Source: an uncultured Alistipes sp. (GTDB lineage Bacteria; Bacteroidota; Bacteroidia; Bacteroidales; Rikenellaceae). From it: DNA of 64,000 bases. This document shows positions 1-8,465 of the stretch, one piece after another. The first letter of the stretch is position 1. Each line of letters starts with the position of its first letter. The DNA lies in contig CAMWTS010000002.1 in assembly GCA_947177225.1 (NCBI GenBank), forward strand, positions 62,001 to 126,000, written 5' to 3'. The position numbers and the translations under genes are program-made. The notes under the pieces are model-generated. The model saw nothing but the letters and a program-made list of their open reading frames with translations. It was not told the DNA's origin and ran no database searches.

Positions 1-144
1 GCCGAGGAGTATCCATGCTACGGCTGGGACAGGAACAAGGGCTACCCCACACGCGAACACCGGCTTGCCATACGCCGCCACGGACTTTCGCCATACCACC
101 GGCTCTCGTTCAATCACGAGATCGATCAACTGGAACTGTTCTGA
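1..144 (+). CDS. rnhB: Ribonuclease HII, C-terminal fragment
   Basis: This is the last 47 codons of a gene that begins before the window. The peptide has the C-terminal signature of RNase HII: a [11 protein letters not shown] segment followed by [19 protein letters not shown]. RNase HII nicks the RNA strand of RNA-DNA hybrids and removes single ribonucleotides misincorporated into DNA. The catalytic acidic residues would lie upstream and cannot be checked. It ends convergently with the GH20 gene, with a strong hairpin between the two. Confidence 0.85.
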   Translation, partial: AEEYPCYGWDRNKGYPTREHRLAIRRHGLSPYHRLSFNHEIDQLELF

Positions 145-236
145 GCCGCTGTCGGTCTCTGTGCAACGGCAATCGGCGGCACGACCGGCAACGAATCTCC
201 TTTTTCACCGCATACCACCGACACATACAAAACACG

Positions 237-263
237 AGTCCGACCGCCTTTGGCGGTCGGACT
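237..263. terminator. Perfect 12-bp hairpin between convergent genes
   Basis: Bases 237-248 pair perfectly with 252-263 around a TTT loop. It lies between the convergent rnhB and GH20 genes. A weak T-rich stretch (GGTTTAT) follows on the plus strand, so it most likely ends rnhB transcription and may also act on the opposite strand. The rest of 145-306 shows no gene. Confidence 0.7.
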
Positions 264-306
264 GGTTTATCGCATCGGACTGTTATATCGCAATCGTCCT
301 GCACTA

Positions 307-1884
307 CTACTGCCTGCCGTCATAATAGAACGTGGCATAACGATATCCGCAGGCATCATAGAAGCGGCGCATCACCTCCATGCGCTCGCGCAACGTAGAG
401 GCATCGCGACGGTCGGTCGCCCACTGCACATCGCTCAAAGCGGCCAAACGCGGCAGCAACATGGTTTGCAGATGGTCGAAGTCGGCTATATACTCTGTCC
501 ACATGTTGCACTGCACACCGAGGATATGGCTGCGCTGCTCGTCATCGAGCTTATCGAACGGATCAAATCCGTATACCTTTTCCACCGGCACCCAGCGGCC
601 TATGGCAAGAGGCTCGCCCTCGCGGTCACGAGTCTGGTAACTGTCGAAATAGCAATATCCGCTGGGAGTCATGATGGCATCGTTACCCCGCTTGGCAGCC
701 TTGATACCTCCCTCCGGACCACGCCACGACATGATGTTGGCCGTCTGCGTAATGCCGCAATCGAGTATCTCGTCCCAGCCTATCATCTTGCGGCCGTGAG
801 CCACGAGCCACTTCTCTATACGGTTGACCAGATAGCCCTGCAACTGCTCCTCGTTGTCGAGTCCGAGCCGCTCGATGGCAGCCTGACACTCGGCGCACTC
901 CTTCCAGTGATCCTTCGGGCACTCATCTCCGCCTATATGGATATACTCCGACGGGAAGAGCTCCAATACCTCAGCAAGCACATTTTCCAGAAATTCGTAG
1001 GTCGACTCTCTGCCGCCGCACATCACTTCCGGCGTAATGCCCCAGTCAGGCCACACTTCGTAACCCTCACCCTTGCAACCCAGCCACGGGTAAGCGGCCA
1101 ATGCAGCCAGAGCATGACCCGGCATCTCTATCTCCGGAATAACCGTAATATATCGCTCGGCAGCATATGCCACCACATCGCGTATCTCCTCCTGAGTGTA
1201 GAATCCGCCGTGAGGCGTGTCGTCATAGCCCTTGCCCTGACTGGGACGGCCGATGAGCGTACACTTGCGTACGGCTCCCGTACGCGTCAGTTCGGGATAA
1301 CGCTTGATCTCTATGCGCCAACCCTGATCGTCGGTCAGATGCCAATGAAAGCGATTGACCTTATGCGCAGCAATTATGTCGATATATCGCTTCACCTGAT
1401 CGACGGTGAAGAAATGCCGGCATACATCGAGATGCGCACCGCGATAGGCAAATGTCGGAGCATCGGCTATATAACAGCACGGCACTGTGCCACTGCCGGC
1501 CACGATCATCTGACGCAACGTCTGCAAACCGTAATACACACCCGCTTCGGAACCGCCGATAACGGTTATGCCATCGGGCGTCACGGTCAGCTCGTAACCC
1601 TCCGCACCGATGCACTTGTCCTCGCGGAGCCTTATGCCCTTGCCATGGCGGGCAACCTTCATCTGACGTTTGCCTCCGGCAAGCAGCGGACTCATATCCT
1701 CGGCAAAGCGTCGGGCGGGAGCCTCCATACCCTCCTCGGCCACAATGTTGGTCTTCTCCGTCACGACATACTCGCCCTGAGACATATCTATGTACTCGGG
1801 CTGCGGAAATATCGCGATCTGCGCGGTCGTGGCACCGACAATACCCAGTATTGCCGCCAGTGCCGATAGCATCTTCTTTTTCAT
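307..1884 (-). CDS. Beta-N-acetylhexosaminidase, GH20
   Basis: Exported glycosidase of 525 residues that would release terminal beta-linked GlcNAc or GalNAc, probably in the periplasm, by the substrate-assisted mechanism of family GH20. An N-terminal signal peptide (MKKKMLSALAAILG to about TTAQ) is followed by the GH20b domain (about 25-140) and the TIM barrel (about 145 onward). The catalytic Asp-Glu pair is D320-E321 in HIGGDECPK, and the substrate-binding HWHLTDDQGWR is at 180-190. It lacks the C-terminal binding modules of larger relatives. The start at 1884 was preferred over an upstream in-frame ATG (1929) because the signal peptide begins there. A TATCTTTG -7 box ends only five bases before this ATG, so the mRNA may be nearly leaderless. 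It stands alone. Confidence 0.9.
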   Translation of the reverse strand: MKKKMLSALAAILGIVGATTAQIAIFPQPEYIDMSQGEYVVTEKTNIVAEEGMEAPARRFAEDMSPLLAGGKRQMKVARHGKGIRLREDKCIGAEGYELTVTPDGITVIGGSEAGVYYGLQTLRQMIVAGSGTVPCCYIADAPTFAYRGAHLDVCRHFFTVDQVKRYIDIIAAHKVNRFHWHLTDDQGWRIEIKRYPELTRTGAVRKCTLIGRPSQGKGYDDTPHGGFYTQEEIRDVVAYAAERYITVIPEIEMPGHALAALAAYPWLGCKGEGYEVWPDWGITPEVMCGGRESTYEFLENVLAEVLELFPSEYIHIGGDECPKDHWKECAECQAAIERLGLDNEEQLQGYLVNRIEKWLVAHGRKMIGWDEILDCGITQTANIMSWRGPEGGIKAAKRGNDAIMTPSGYCYFDSYQTRDREGEPLAIGRWVPVEKVYGFDPFDKLDDEQRSHILGVQCNMWTEYIADFDHLQTMLLPRLAALSDVQWATDRRDASTLRERMEVMRRFYDACGYRYATFYYDGRQ

Positions 1885-1889
1885 ATACG

Positions 1890-1897
1890 CAAAGATA
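1890..1897 (-). promoter_or_regulatory. Bacteroidetes -7 box for the GH20 gene
   Basis: The minus strand reads TATCTTTG, matching TAnnTTTG. A CTTG (consensus TTTG) lies 20 bases upstream. The expected transcription start falls at or beside the ATG at 1884, which suggests a leaderless or almost leaderless message. Confidence 0.55.
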
Positions 1898-1965
1898 ACT
1901 CTTTCGAGCGACAAAAACAAGGGCGGCAATCCCTTTGCAACCTATGGGACACATTAATCCCCATA

Positions 1966-1999
1966 AAAAACGGCGTCTTCCCGCCAAGGAAAGACGCCG
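1966..1999 (-). terminator. Rho-independent terminator of the HdeD-like gene
   Basis: On the minus strand a GC-rich stem (CGGCGTCTT side at 1971-1979, complementary arm up to 1999) is followed by a run of six T (plus-strand AAAAAA, 1965-1970). It begins 21 bases after the stop of the HdeD-like gene. Confidence 0.75.
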
Positions 2000-2019
2000 C
2001 ATGAAATCGCCGCTGCCGA

Positions 2020-2607
2020 TCAATGCTCCGAACCGAGATTCCGAGCCTGACGGTGCACGTCGTAAAGACGATACGAAAACGATATCTCCGACAACCCGAA
2101 GACAATGAAAGCTATGCCGATAAACAGCACCACAGCCTCAACGCCGAGCGATGCCGGACGCCACAATACGCATATGGAGATGGCGATCATCAGCACTGCG
2201 CCGAATATAACCCAGCCCGCATCTCGTACATTGTAACTTCTCAGATCGACACCCTGCGCCAACATCATCGAGCCGCGATAGAGAATCCATGCGCCGAATA
2301 CAATCGGCAACACCATCTCCGACAGAGCGATATTGAACATAAGAATCACACCTATGATTATATCCACAATGCTGCCGGCAATGACCCAACCCCGTCTGAC
2401 GAAATAATTACGCGACGAGATGCTTACCGCAAGCATGAATACGCCGCTGATAAATACGGCTATGCCCAGCCACACCGAGAATGTGAAATAACTCGTTGTA
2501 GGATTGAGCAAAACGATTACGCCAATGACTGTCGACACCAGTCCGGTCAGCAACACCAGCCACCAGCGACGAATAAGATACTCTGTTTTTTCATAGTCAC
2601 GATCCAT
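2020..2607 (-). CDS. HdeD family (DUF308) membrane protein
   Basis: Integral membrane protein of 195 residues with about six hydrophobic segments arranged in repeated pairs, typical of the HdeD/DUF308 family. E. coli HdeD is linked to acid resistance, but the molecular role in Bacteroidetes is not established. The N-terminus MDRDYEKTEYLIRRWW is charged and cytoplasmic in appearance, with no signal peptide. The C-terminal tail (YDVHRQARNLGSEH) is hydrophilic. The gene is monocistronic, with its own terminator downstream and a long repeat-filled gap upstream. Family assignment is sound; function is open. Confidence 0.8.
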   Translation of the reverse strand: MDRDYEKTEYLIRRWWLVLLTGLVSTVIGVIVLLNPTTSYFTFSVWLGIAVFISGVFMLAVSISSRNYFVRRGWVIAGSIVDIIIGVILMFNIALSEMVLPIVFGAWILYRGSMMLAQGVDLRSYNVRDAGWVIFGAVLMIAISICVLWRPASLGVEAVVLFIGIAFIVFGLSEISFSYRLYDVHRQARNLGSEH

Positions 2608-2850
2608 AAGATTTCGAATTTAAGTTTTTGCGTATGCCGACCCTATCCAAAAAGCATGCAAAACCCTATCTCCGGCCGCACTATTTTCATAAATCGTCTA
2701 TATCGGCCACCGCAGCGACGACCTGCTACGCTCCCCGACTCCGAGCCCTCTTCCTCTTCTTGGCATGAGGGTCGCGCTACTCGCCGCGCTCCATGCTGGC
2801 GGAGCAAGGTCTGCGCAATGCGCCGTACTTGGCTATCCGGAATTATATTG

Positions 2851-3583
2851 TTTGTCATGTCGAACGAATGTGAGACATCTGGGCAAGGCAAGACCTGCGA
2901 CATGGTAGTTGAAGAACGGATCGACTGCGGAAACAGTCGCGCACAGATTTCTCGCCGATGCTCGAAATGACAAACGCTGTCACTCCGAGGAGCCGCAGGC
3001 GACGTGGGAGTCTCGACATCGGGAATTGTCACTCCGAGGAGCAGGCAAAGACTGCGACGTGGGAGTCTCGCTGTCACGAGCGCTGTTTGCCGCACCAAAA
3101 GAGATTCTCACGTCGGACGTTAAGTCCTCCTCAGAATGACAACAACGTAATGTCATGTCGAACGAATGTGAGACATCTGGGGTAGACTGAACTTGCAGAA
3201 TATTAAAAGGCTGTGGAAATAGTCGCGCACAGATTTCTCGCTTGCGCTCGAAATGACATGTCATTTGGAATAATCTGCTAAACACCACCAACCATCTTTT
3301 TCGTCAAAAGACGTTAGTTACAAGCCGCAACGAAAATAGCCCGGATAGGCTGTACTTGACGTACTGCCTATTCGGACGAACGAGCGCGCGGAAGCAGAAT
3401 GCCGCTTTTCACGGAAAACAGCCCAAGAACCACCAACCTCTTTTTCGTCAAAAGGCGTTAGTAGCAAGCCGCACGTGAAAAGTCCGCCGATGGGGCGTAC
3501 TGGACGTACGTTCCATTGGCGGACTTGAACGAGGCGACGCTAATGACGCCTTTTCACGAAAAATGACGCCTTTTCACGAAAAA
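2851..3583. repeat. Composite intergenic repeat, modules A-B-A-C-C
   Basis: The gap 2608-3590 holds no credible gene. From 2851 it is built of repeats seen elsewhere in the window: A1 (2851-2974), B1 (2978-3141), A2 (3150-3259), C1 (3297-3419) and C2 (3441-3583). Module A has imperfect inverted ends (TTGTCATGTCGAACG against TTGTCATTTCGAGCG). Module B has imperfect inverted ends (TGTCATTCTGAGGAG against TGTCACTCCGAGGAG). Module C has outer arms TTTTTCGTCAAAAGGCG and TTTTTCGTGAAAAGGCG plus a central hairpin. The short reading frames inside (peptides such as HFERKREICA) are repeat artefacts. I see nothing definite in 2608-2850. Confidence 0.85.
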
Positions 3584-3590
3584 GAAAAAC

Positions 3591-4202
3591 CTACTTCTTA
3601 GCCTTCGGCGCAAGTATCATATTCATCTTCTTGCCGTCGAGCTTAGGCATAAGCTCCACCTTGGCAAACTCCTCCAAGTCGGTGGCGAAACGCAGCAACA
3701 GAATCTCGCCCTGCTCCTTGAAGACGATCGAACGGCCGCGGAAGAATACATAAGCCTTGACCTTGGCTCCCTCTTTGAGGAAATTCTCGGCGTGTTTGAG
3801 CTTGAAGTTGTAGTCGTGATCGTCGGTCTGAGGTCCGAAACGGATCTCCTTGATTACGACCTTGACCTGCTTGGCCTTGATCTCCTTCTGTTTCTTCTTC
3901 TGCTGATAGAGGAACTTCTGGTAGTCGGCTATGCGGCATACCGGAGGATCGGCCTTGGGTGAGATCTCGATCAAATCGAGCTCCATCTCGTCGGCCAGAC
4001 GCAACGCTTCGCGAATAGACAACACCAGATTGGGTTCGACGTTCTCACCGACGACACGTACCGTCGGTGCCGTGATATGATCGTTGATGCGATGCGGATT
4101 CTCCACGACCGGACGGCGTCCGCGCGGATCCCTCTGCTGGTTGTTCTGATTATTCCCCTGACCCATTTGCGGGCGAGGTCGGAATGGAAATTGTCCTGCC
4201 AA
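3591..4202 (-). CDS. infC: Translation initiation factor IF-3
   Basis: IF-3 binds the 30S subunit, blocks premature joining with 50S and proofreads start codon-initiator tRNA pairing. The protein has 203 residues. A Gln/Asn/Arg-rich N-terminal extension (about 1-35) precedes the IF3 N domain, the basic linker [14 protein letters not shown], and the C domain ([21 protein letters not shown] onward). The extension is longer than in E. coli IF-3 and is common in Bacteroidetes. It lies 41 bases downstream of thrS and is presumably co-transcribed. The rpmI and rplT genes that normally follow are absent; a composite repeat begins eight bases after the stop. Confidence 0.95.
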   Translation of the reverse strand: MAGQFPFRPRPQMGQGNNQNNQQRDPRGRRPVVENPHRINDHITAPTVRVVGENVEPNLVLSIREALRLADEMELDLIEISPKADPPVCRIADYQKFLYQQKKKQKEIKAKQVKVVIKEIRFGPQTDDHDYNFKLKHAENFLKEGAKVKAYVFFRGRSIVFKEQGEILLLRFATDLEEFAKVELMPKLDGKKMNMILAPKAKK

Positions 4203-4243
4203 ATTAGTGCGATATTAGTTTGTAATAGTTTTAATTCAATTGT

Positions 4244-6187
4244 TTAGCGGCGATTGGCCTCTACCTCCTGACGTACGAGTCCGAGCAGATAGTCGCGGAA
4301 CTCACCGATCGACATCTGACCCTTGTCGCCCTCGCCCTGCGCGCGAACCGATACCTTGCGCTCGGCAGCCTCCTTTTCGCCGACGATCAGCAGATAGGGA
4401 ATGCGTTTAAGTTCGTTGTCGCGAATCTTGCGGCCGATCTTTTCGTTGCGGTCATCGATCTGCGTACGTACATCGGCGGCATTCAACTCGCGTGCCACCT
4501 CGGCCGCATAGTCGTTATACTTCTCCGAGATAGGCAGCACGACGACCTGGTCGGGTGCCAGCCACAACGGGAACTTGCCGGCCGTATGTTCGAGCAGCAC
4601 AGCCACAAAACGCTCCATCGAGCCGAACGGTGCGCGGTGAATCATGATCGGGCGGTGCATCTTGTCGTCCGAGCCTTTGTACGTGAGGTCGAAACGTTCG
4701 GGCAAATTGTAGTCTACCTGAATCGTTCCCAGCTGCCAGCTGCGGCCAAGAGCGTCCTTGACCATAAAGTCGAGCTTCGGTCCGTAGAACGCGGCCTCGC
4801 CATACTCGACGATGGTGTTGAGTCCCTTGTTCCGGGCAGCCTCGATGATCGCATTCTCGGCCTTGTCCCAGTTCTCGTCCGTACCGATATATTTCTCACG
4901 GTTGTTGGGGTCACGCAGCGACACCTGTGCCGTGTATTTGTCGAACTTCAACGTGCGGAATATGTAGAGCACGATATCGATCACCTTCTCGAACTCCTGC
5001 AACAGCTGGTCGGGGCGCACGAAGAGGTGGGCATCGTCCTGCGTGAACGAGCGCACACGCGTCAAGCCGTGCAGCTCACCCGACTGCTCGTAACGATACA
5101 CGGTGCCGAACTCGGCCAGACGCACGGGCAGATCCTTGTACGAACGCGGCTTGCTGCGATATATCTCGCAGTGGTGCGGGCAGTTCATGGGTTTGAGCAT
5201 ATACTCCTCACCCTCGATAGGGGTGTGTATGGGCTGGAACGAGTCCTTGCCATACTTGGCATAGTGACCCGAGGTCTTGTAAAGCTCGATATTGCCTATA
5301 TGCGGCGTAATGACCTGCTGGTAGCCGTGCTCCTTCTGTATCTGACGCAGGAAGCGTTCGAGGCGGTCTCTCAGATCCGCGCCCTTGGGCAACCACAACG
5401 GCAGACCCTGACCCACGCGCTGCGAGAATGTAAACAGCTCCAACTCCTTGCCGATCTTGCGGTGGTCGCGTTTCTTGGCCTCCTCTATCATGGCAAGATA
5501 CTCATCGAGCATCGACTTTTTCGGGAACGAGACACCGTAAATACGCGTCAGCATCTTGTTCTTCTCATTGCCGCGCCAGTAGGCACCGGCCACCGACGTC
5601 AATTTTATGGCCTTGATATAACCCGTATGGGGAATATGCGGGCCGCGGCACAGATCGGTGAATGCGCCATTGGTATAGAACGAGATGGTGCCGTCGGCCA
5701 GATCGGCAATCAACTCGCATTTATATTGGTCACCCTTCTCCGTGAAGGTCTTCAAGGCATCGGCCTTCGATACCTCCGAGCGCACCAGCGGCTCCTTGTT
5801 GCGCGCCAGCTCGACCATCTTCTGCTCGATCGCAGGCAGGTCGGCCTCGGTGATGGCAACGGGCGAATCGACATCATAGTAGAAACCGTTGTCGATGGCC
5901 GGACCTATACCGAACTTGATGCCCGGATAGAGCGACTCCAAAGCCTCGGCCAGCAGGTGCGACGAGGTATGCCAGAAAGCATGCTTGCCCTCGGCATCGT
6001 CCCACTTGAAGAATTTGATCGTTGCGTCGTGCTCGATCGCGCGACTCATATCTACCGTCGCGCCGTCGACCTCGGCAGCCAGAGCGTCCGCAGCTAAACG
6101 AGGGCTGATACTCTCCGCAACCTGATAGGCCGTTGTCCCTTTTTCGAACTCTCTGACAGAGCCGTCGGGAAATGTAATTTTAATCAT
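4244..6187 (-). CDS. thrS: Threonyl-tRNA synthetase
   Basis: Charges tRNA-Thr in the cytoplasm. The 647-residue protein has the full bacterial layout: TGS domain ([17 protein letters not shown], 1-60), the editing (second additional) domain with [11 protein letters not shown] near residue 73, the class II catalytic core with the zinc-binding Cys in [14 protein letters not shown], motif 2 near [12 protein letters not shown], and motif 3 in [16 protein letters not shown], then the anticodon-binding domain ([13 protein letters not shown] onward). Length is normal. It leads a thrS-infC pair. No confident promoter is visible in 6188-6275. Confidence 0.97.
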   Translation of the reverse strand: MIKITFPDGSVREFEKGTTAYQVAESISPRLAADALAAEVDGATVDMSRAIEHDATIKFFKWDDAEGKHAFWHTSSHLLAEALESLYPGIKFGIGPAIDNGFYYDVDSPVAITEADLPAIEQKMVELARNKEPLVRSEVSKADALKTFTEKGDQYKCELIADLADGTISFYTNGAFTDLCRGPHIPHTGYIKAIKLTSVAGAYWRGNEKNKMLTRIYGVSFPKKSMLDEYLAMIEEAKKRDHRKIGKELELFTFSQRVGQGLPLWLPKGADLRDRLERFLRQIQKEHGYQQVITPHIGNIELYKTSGHYAKYGKDSFQPIHTPIEGEEYMLKPMNCPHHCEIYRSKPRSYKDLPVRLAEFGTVYRYEQSGELHGLTRVRSFTQDDAHLFVRPDQLLQEFEKVIDIVLYIFRTLKFDKYTAQVSLRDPNNREKYIGTDENWDKAENAIIEAARNKGLNTIVEYGEAAFYGPKLDFMVKDALGRSWQLGTIQVDYNLPERFDLTYKGSDDKMHRPIMIHRAPFGSMERFVAVLLEHTAGKFPLWLAPDQVVVLPISEKYNDYAAEVARELNAADVRTQIDDRNEKIGRKIRDNELKRIPYLLIVGEKEAAERKVSVRAQGEGDKGQMSIGEFRDYLLGLVRQEVEANRR

Positions 6188-6275
6188 TACGTCAAATAAA
6201 TTTTAGTTACTATTTCGACCCCTTCGCCGCTTCCACAATTACGAGACGGAATACGGCTCCGGCGTATCGTTCTTG

Positions 6276-7373
6276 TCAGTTATCGGCATCGTCGCTCTGC
6301 GGCAGATCCTTCACCGAGACATCGCGCCCCTTCTCGCGCTCGAAATGTTCCAGCGGCGAACGGCTCCACTCGGCATATGCCCTGCGGCGCGCCACAATGT
6401 CGATGGCGGCATATATGGCCGAACGCATCGACTGCGCATCGGCCTGATCCTTGCCGGCGATGTCGTACGCCACGCCGTGATCGGGCGAGGTGCGCACCTC
6501 GGCAAGCGATGCCGTGAAATTGACCCCGTCGGGCGACAAGGTCTTGAATGGCGCCAGCCCCTGATCGTGATACATGGCCAGTATGGCGTCGTAGCGTTTG
6601 TATGCACCCGAAGCGAACAATCCGTCGACGGCCAGCGGACCGAAGCAGAGTATGCCATCGGCATATGCCTGCTCGACGGCCGGACGTATGGTCTGCTGCT
6701 CCTCCTCGCCCAACAAACCTCCGTCGCCGGCATGGGGATTGAGCGACAGTACGGCAATGCGCGGAGCCACGATGCCGAAATCGCGCTTCAACGACTCGTT
6801 GAGCTGAGTCAGTCGCTTGACGATCAGCTCGCGGTTTATGGCAGCCGACACCTCTGCCACGGGCAGATGTATAGTCACCAGACCCACACGCAGTATATCG
6901 CTGCACATCATCATCAGCCCCTCGCCGCCCAGTTCGGCAGCCAGAAACTCGGTGTGTCCCGTATACGGGAATGTCTGACCGTGTATCGAATGCTTGTCGA
7001 TGGGTGCCGTCACCAGAGCATCGATCCTATGCTCCTTCAAATCCTTGACGGCGGCAGCAAGCGCATCGGCGGCAGCGCGACCGGCCTCGACCGAAGCCTT
7101 TCCCGGCGTCACGTGCAACTCTCTGGATCCGCACTCCACCAGATTGGCTCTTCCGCGCTGCGCATCGGCAGCTGTGCGGCAGGCCACGAACTGCACCGGC
7201 TCATGGTCGTGCAGCGTGCGCTGATAGAACGCGGCGGCAGCCGACGATCCGTACACCACGGGCGTAAAAAGCTCGTATATACGCACATCGGACAATATTT
7301 TGAGGATTATCTCCCAACCGACGCCATTGGTGTCGCCCTGGGTGATTCCTATTTTAAGTCTGTTTTCCGTCAT
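6276..7373 (-). CDS. pdxA: 4-hydroxythreonine-4-phosphate dehydrogenase
   Basis: PdxA oxidises 4-phosphohydroxy-L-threonine in the DXP-dependent route to pyridoxal 5-phosphate. The 365-residue protein starts IGITQGDTNGVGWEII and contains the metal-binding HTEFLA and MYHDQGLAPFKTL segments of the family. Length is usual for Bacteroidetes. It is 88 bases from thrS, both on the minus strand, but has its own good promoter (7397-7428). The neighbouring pdxJ gene often seen with it is not in the window. Confidence 0.93.
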   Translation of the reverse strand: MTENRLKIGITQGDTNGVGWEIILKILSDVRIYELFTPVVYGSSAAAAFYQRTLHDHEPVQFVACRTAADAQRGRANLVECGSRELHVTPGKASVEAGRAAADALAAAVKDLKEHRIDALVTAPIDKHSIHGQTFPYTGHTEFLAAELGGEGLMMMCSDILRVGLVTIHLPVAEVSAAINRELIVKRLTQLNESLKRDFGIVAPRIAVLSLNPHAGDGGLLGEEEQQTIRPAVEQAYADGILCFGPLAVDGLFASGAYKRYDAILAMYHDQGLAPFKTLSPDGVNFTASLAEVRTSPDHGVAYDIAGKDQADAQSMRSAIYAAIDIVARRRAYAEWSRSPLEHFEREKGRDVSVKDLPQSDDADN

Positions 7374-7396
7374 AAAAACATATCTGATTCAAATCA

Positions 7397-7428
7397 CAAA
7401 TATATGAAACTGATCGGCAATTTACAAT
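7397..7428 (-). promoter_or_regulatory. Promoter of pdxA
   Basis: The minus strand shows a -7 box TATATTTG (7397-7404) and, 20 bases upstream, ATTG (7425-7428) as the -33 element (consensus TTTG). The expected start lies about 17 bases before the pdxA ATG. Confidence 0.65.
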
Positions 7429-7476
7429 TATTGAGACGGAAAAGTGTCGCATCAGCCCGATTTTAATCCCGGTCGC

Positions 7477-8019
7477 TCAGAAATCAAACACCAGAGACAG
7501 GGTCACCATACCTCGCTGACACATGTGCTCGTAGGCCAGGGCGATGCTTATGCGCCCCGTGCCTATGCCTGCACCGAGCATGCCCTCGACACCCACCGCA
7601 TCGGCATTGCGAAGACCGAAATCGGCGCCCAAGCGGGAAAGCATGTAGAGATCGGCATGGCCGATCTCAGGAAAATGCCACCGCAATTCGACATACAGCG
7701 GCAGCAATACCACACCACGCCGCCGATAGCCTTCGAGCGAATATAGCGTCGGAGCGGCGTGTATGCGTTCCGTACCCATCGTCAGTCCCGTACCCGCCCC
7801 GGCAAACAGCATATTGCCTATCAGCTTGCCGTGAGACGTGGTCAGCCGCCCTGCCACAAACCTGTCGCCGGCACTTACGCTCAATGTTATGCTTCCGGCA
7901 TATCTGTCGATCACGGCAGAGGTATCCGCCAAAGATCGCTGCGCCGCCACGACGTGCGGAGCCACAAGGCATATCGCCATTGCAATACAGAGCTTTATGA
8001 TTTGTCGCGGATAAGTCAT
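7477..8019 (-). CDS. Small exported beta-barrel-like protein, unknown function
   Basis: I do not recognise a family. The 180-residue product has a signal peptide (basic MTYPRQIIK, hydrophobic LCIAMAICLVAPHVVA, cleavage near AQ). Alternating hydrophobic and polar strands with aromatic residues follow (GSITLSVSAGDRF, VVLLPLYVELRWHF), ending in the phenylalanine-terminated MVTLSLVFDF. A C-terminal Phe and amphipathic strands are typical of outer-membrane beta barrels, so a small outer-membrane protein is likely. The gene is isolated, about 100 bases from pdxA and preceded by a repeat-filled gap. Confidence 0.6.
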   Translation of the reverse strand: MTYPRQIIKLCIAMAICLVAPHVVAAQRSLADTSAVIDRYAGSITLSVSAGDRFVAGRLTTSHGKLIGNMLFAGAGTGLTMGTERIHAAPTLYSLEGYRRRGVVLLPLYVELRWHFPEIGHADLYMLSRLGADFGLRNADAVGVEGMLGAGIGTGRISIALAYEHMCQRGMVTLSLVFDF

Positions 8020-8195
8020 ACCGATCGGCCGTCATTGCAAAATTCGTGTCTTTTTCGAAATTAAATATCGAACTGTCCGCGACGGCTTGCGCCATTTTAT
8101 ATTTATAAATCTGCCTATCCCCCAAATCCCCTACTCGGAGCGGGTGTGGTGCCAGAGATCGGGCTTGGCAAGCTATACGGAATTATTTTATGCGG

Positions 8196-8464
8196 TTTGT
8201 CATGTCGAACGAACGTGAGACATCTGGGGAAGACTAAACTTGCAGAATGTTAAAAGACACTGTGGAAATTGTCCCGCACAGATTTCTCGCTTGCGCTCGA
8301 AATGACAAGCCTATGGGAATAGCCAACCAAGAACAATGACCACTTTTTCGTCAAAAGCGGTATTATGCAACGCAACGCAGGAGTGAAGCGATGGGACGTA
8401 CTCGATGTACTTCCCATTGCTGAACGACAAGGCGCGGAAGCAGAATGCCGCTTTTCACGAAAAA
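8196..8464. repeat. Composite intergenic repeat, modules A-C
   Basis: The gap 8020-8465 has no gene. It carries module A (8196-8308, ends TTTGTCATGTCGAACG and GCTCGAAATGACAA) and module C (8344-8464). The C hairpin pairs about 8387-8401 with 8407-8421 around the loop TCGAT. The GTGAAAAG arm of C ends two bases from the stop codon of the epimerase gene. The A-to-C linker (GGAATAG, then CCAAGAAC) resembles those at 3.3 kb and 63.8 kb. Confidence 0.85.
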
Positions 8465-8465
8465 G

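Noticed and set aside
2909..3291. Short overlapping frames with shared peptides such as HFERKREICA and DVSHSFDMT
   Set aside because: They are translations of modules A and B on both strands, recur in every repeat copy and lack start signals. They are repeat artefacts rather than a protein family.
2851..3583. CRISPR array
   Set aside because: Repeats are long, unequal and partly inverted, without regular spacers or cas genes.
3297..3583. Module C as an ordinary Rho-independent terminator
   Set aside because: The outer arms begin with T and end with A on either strand, so no U-tail follows the hairpin in the direction of transcription.
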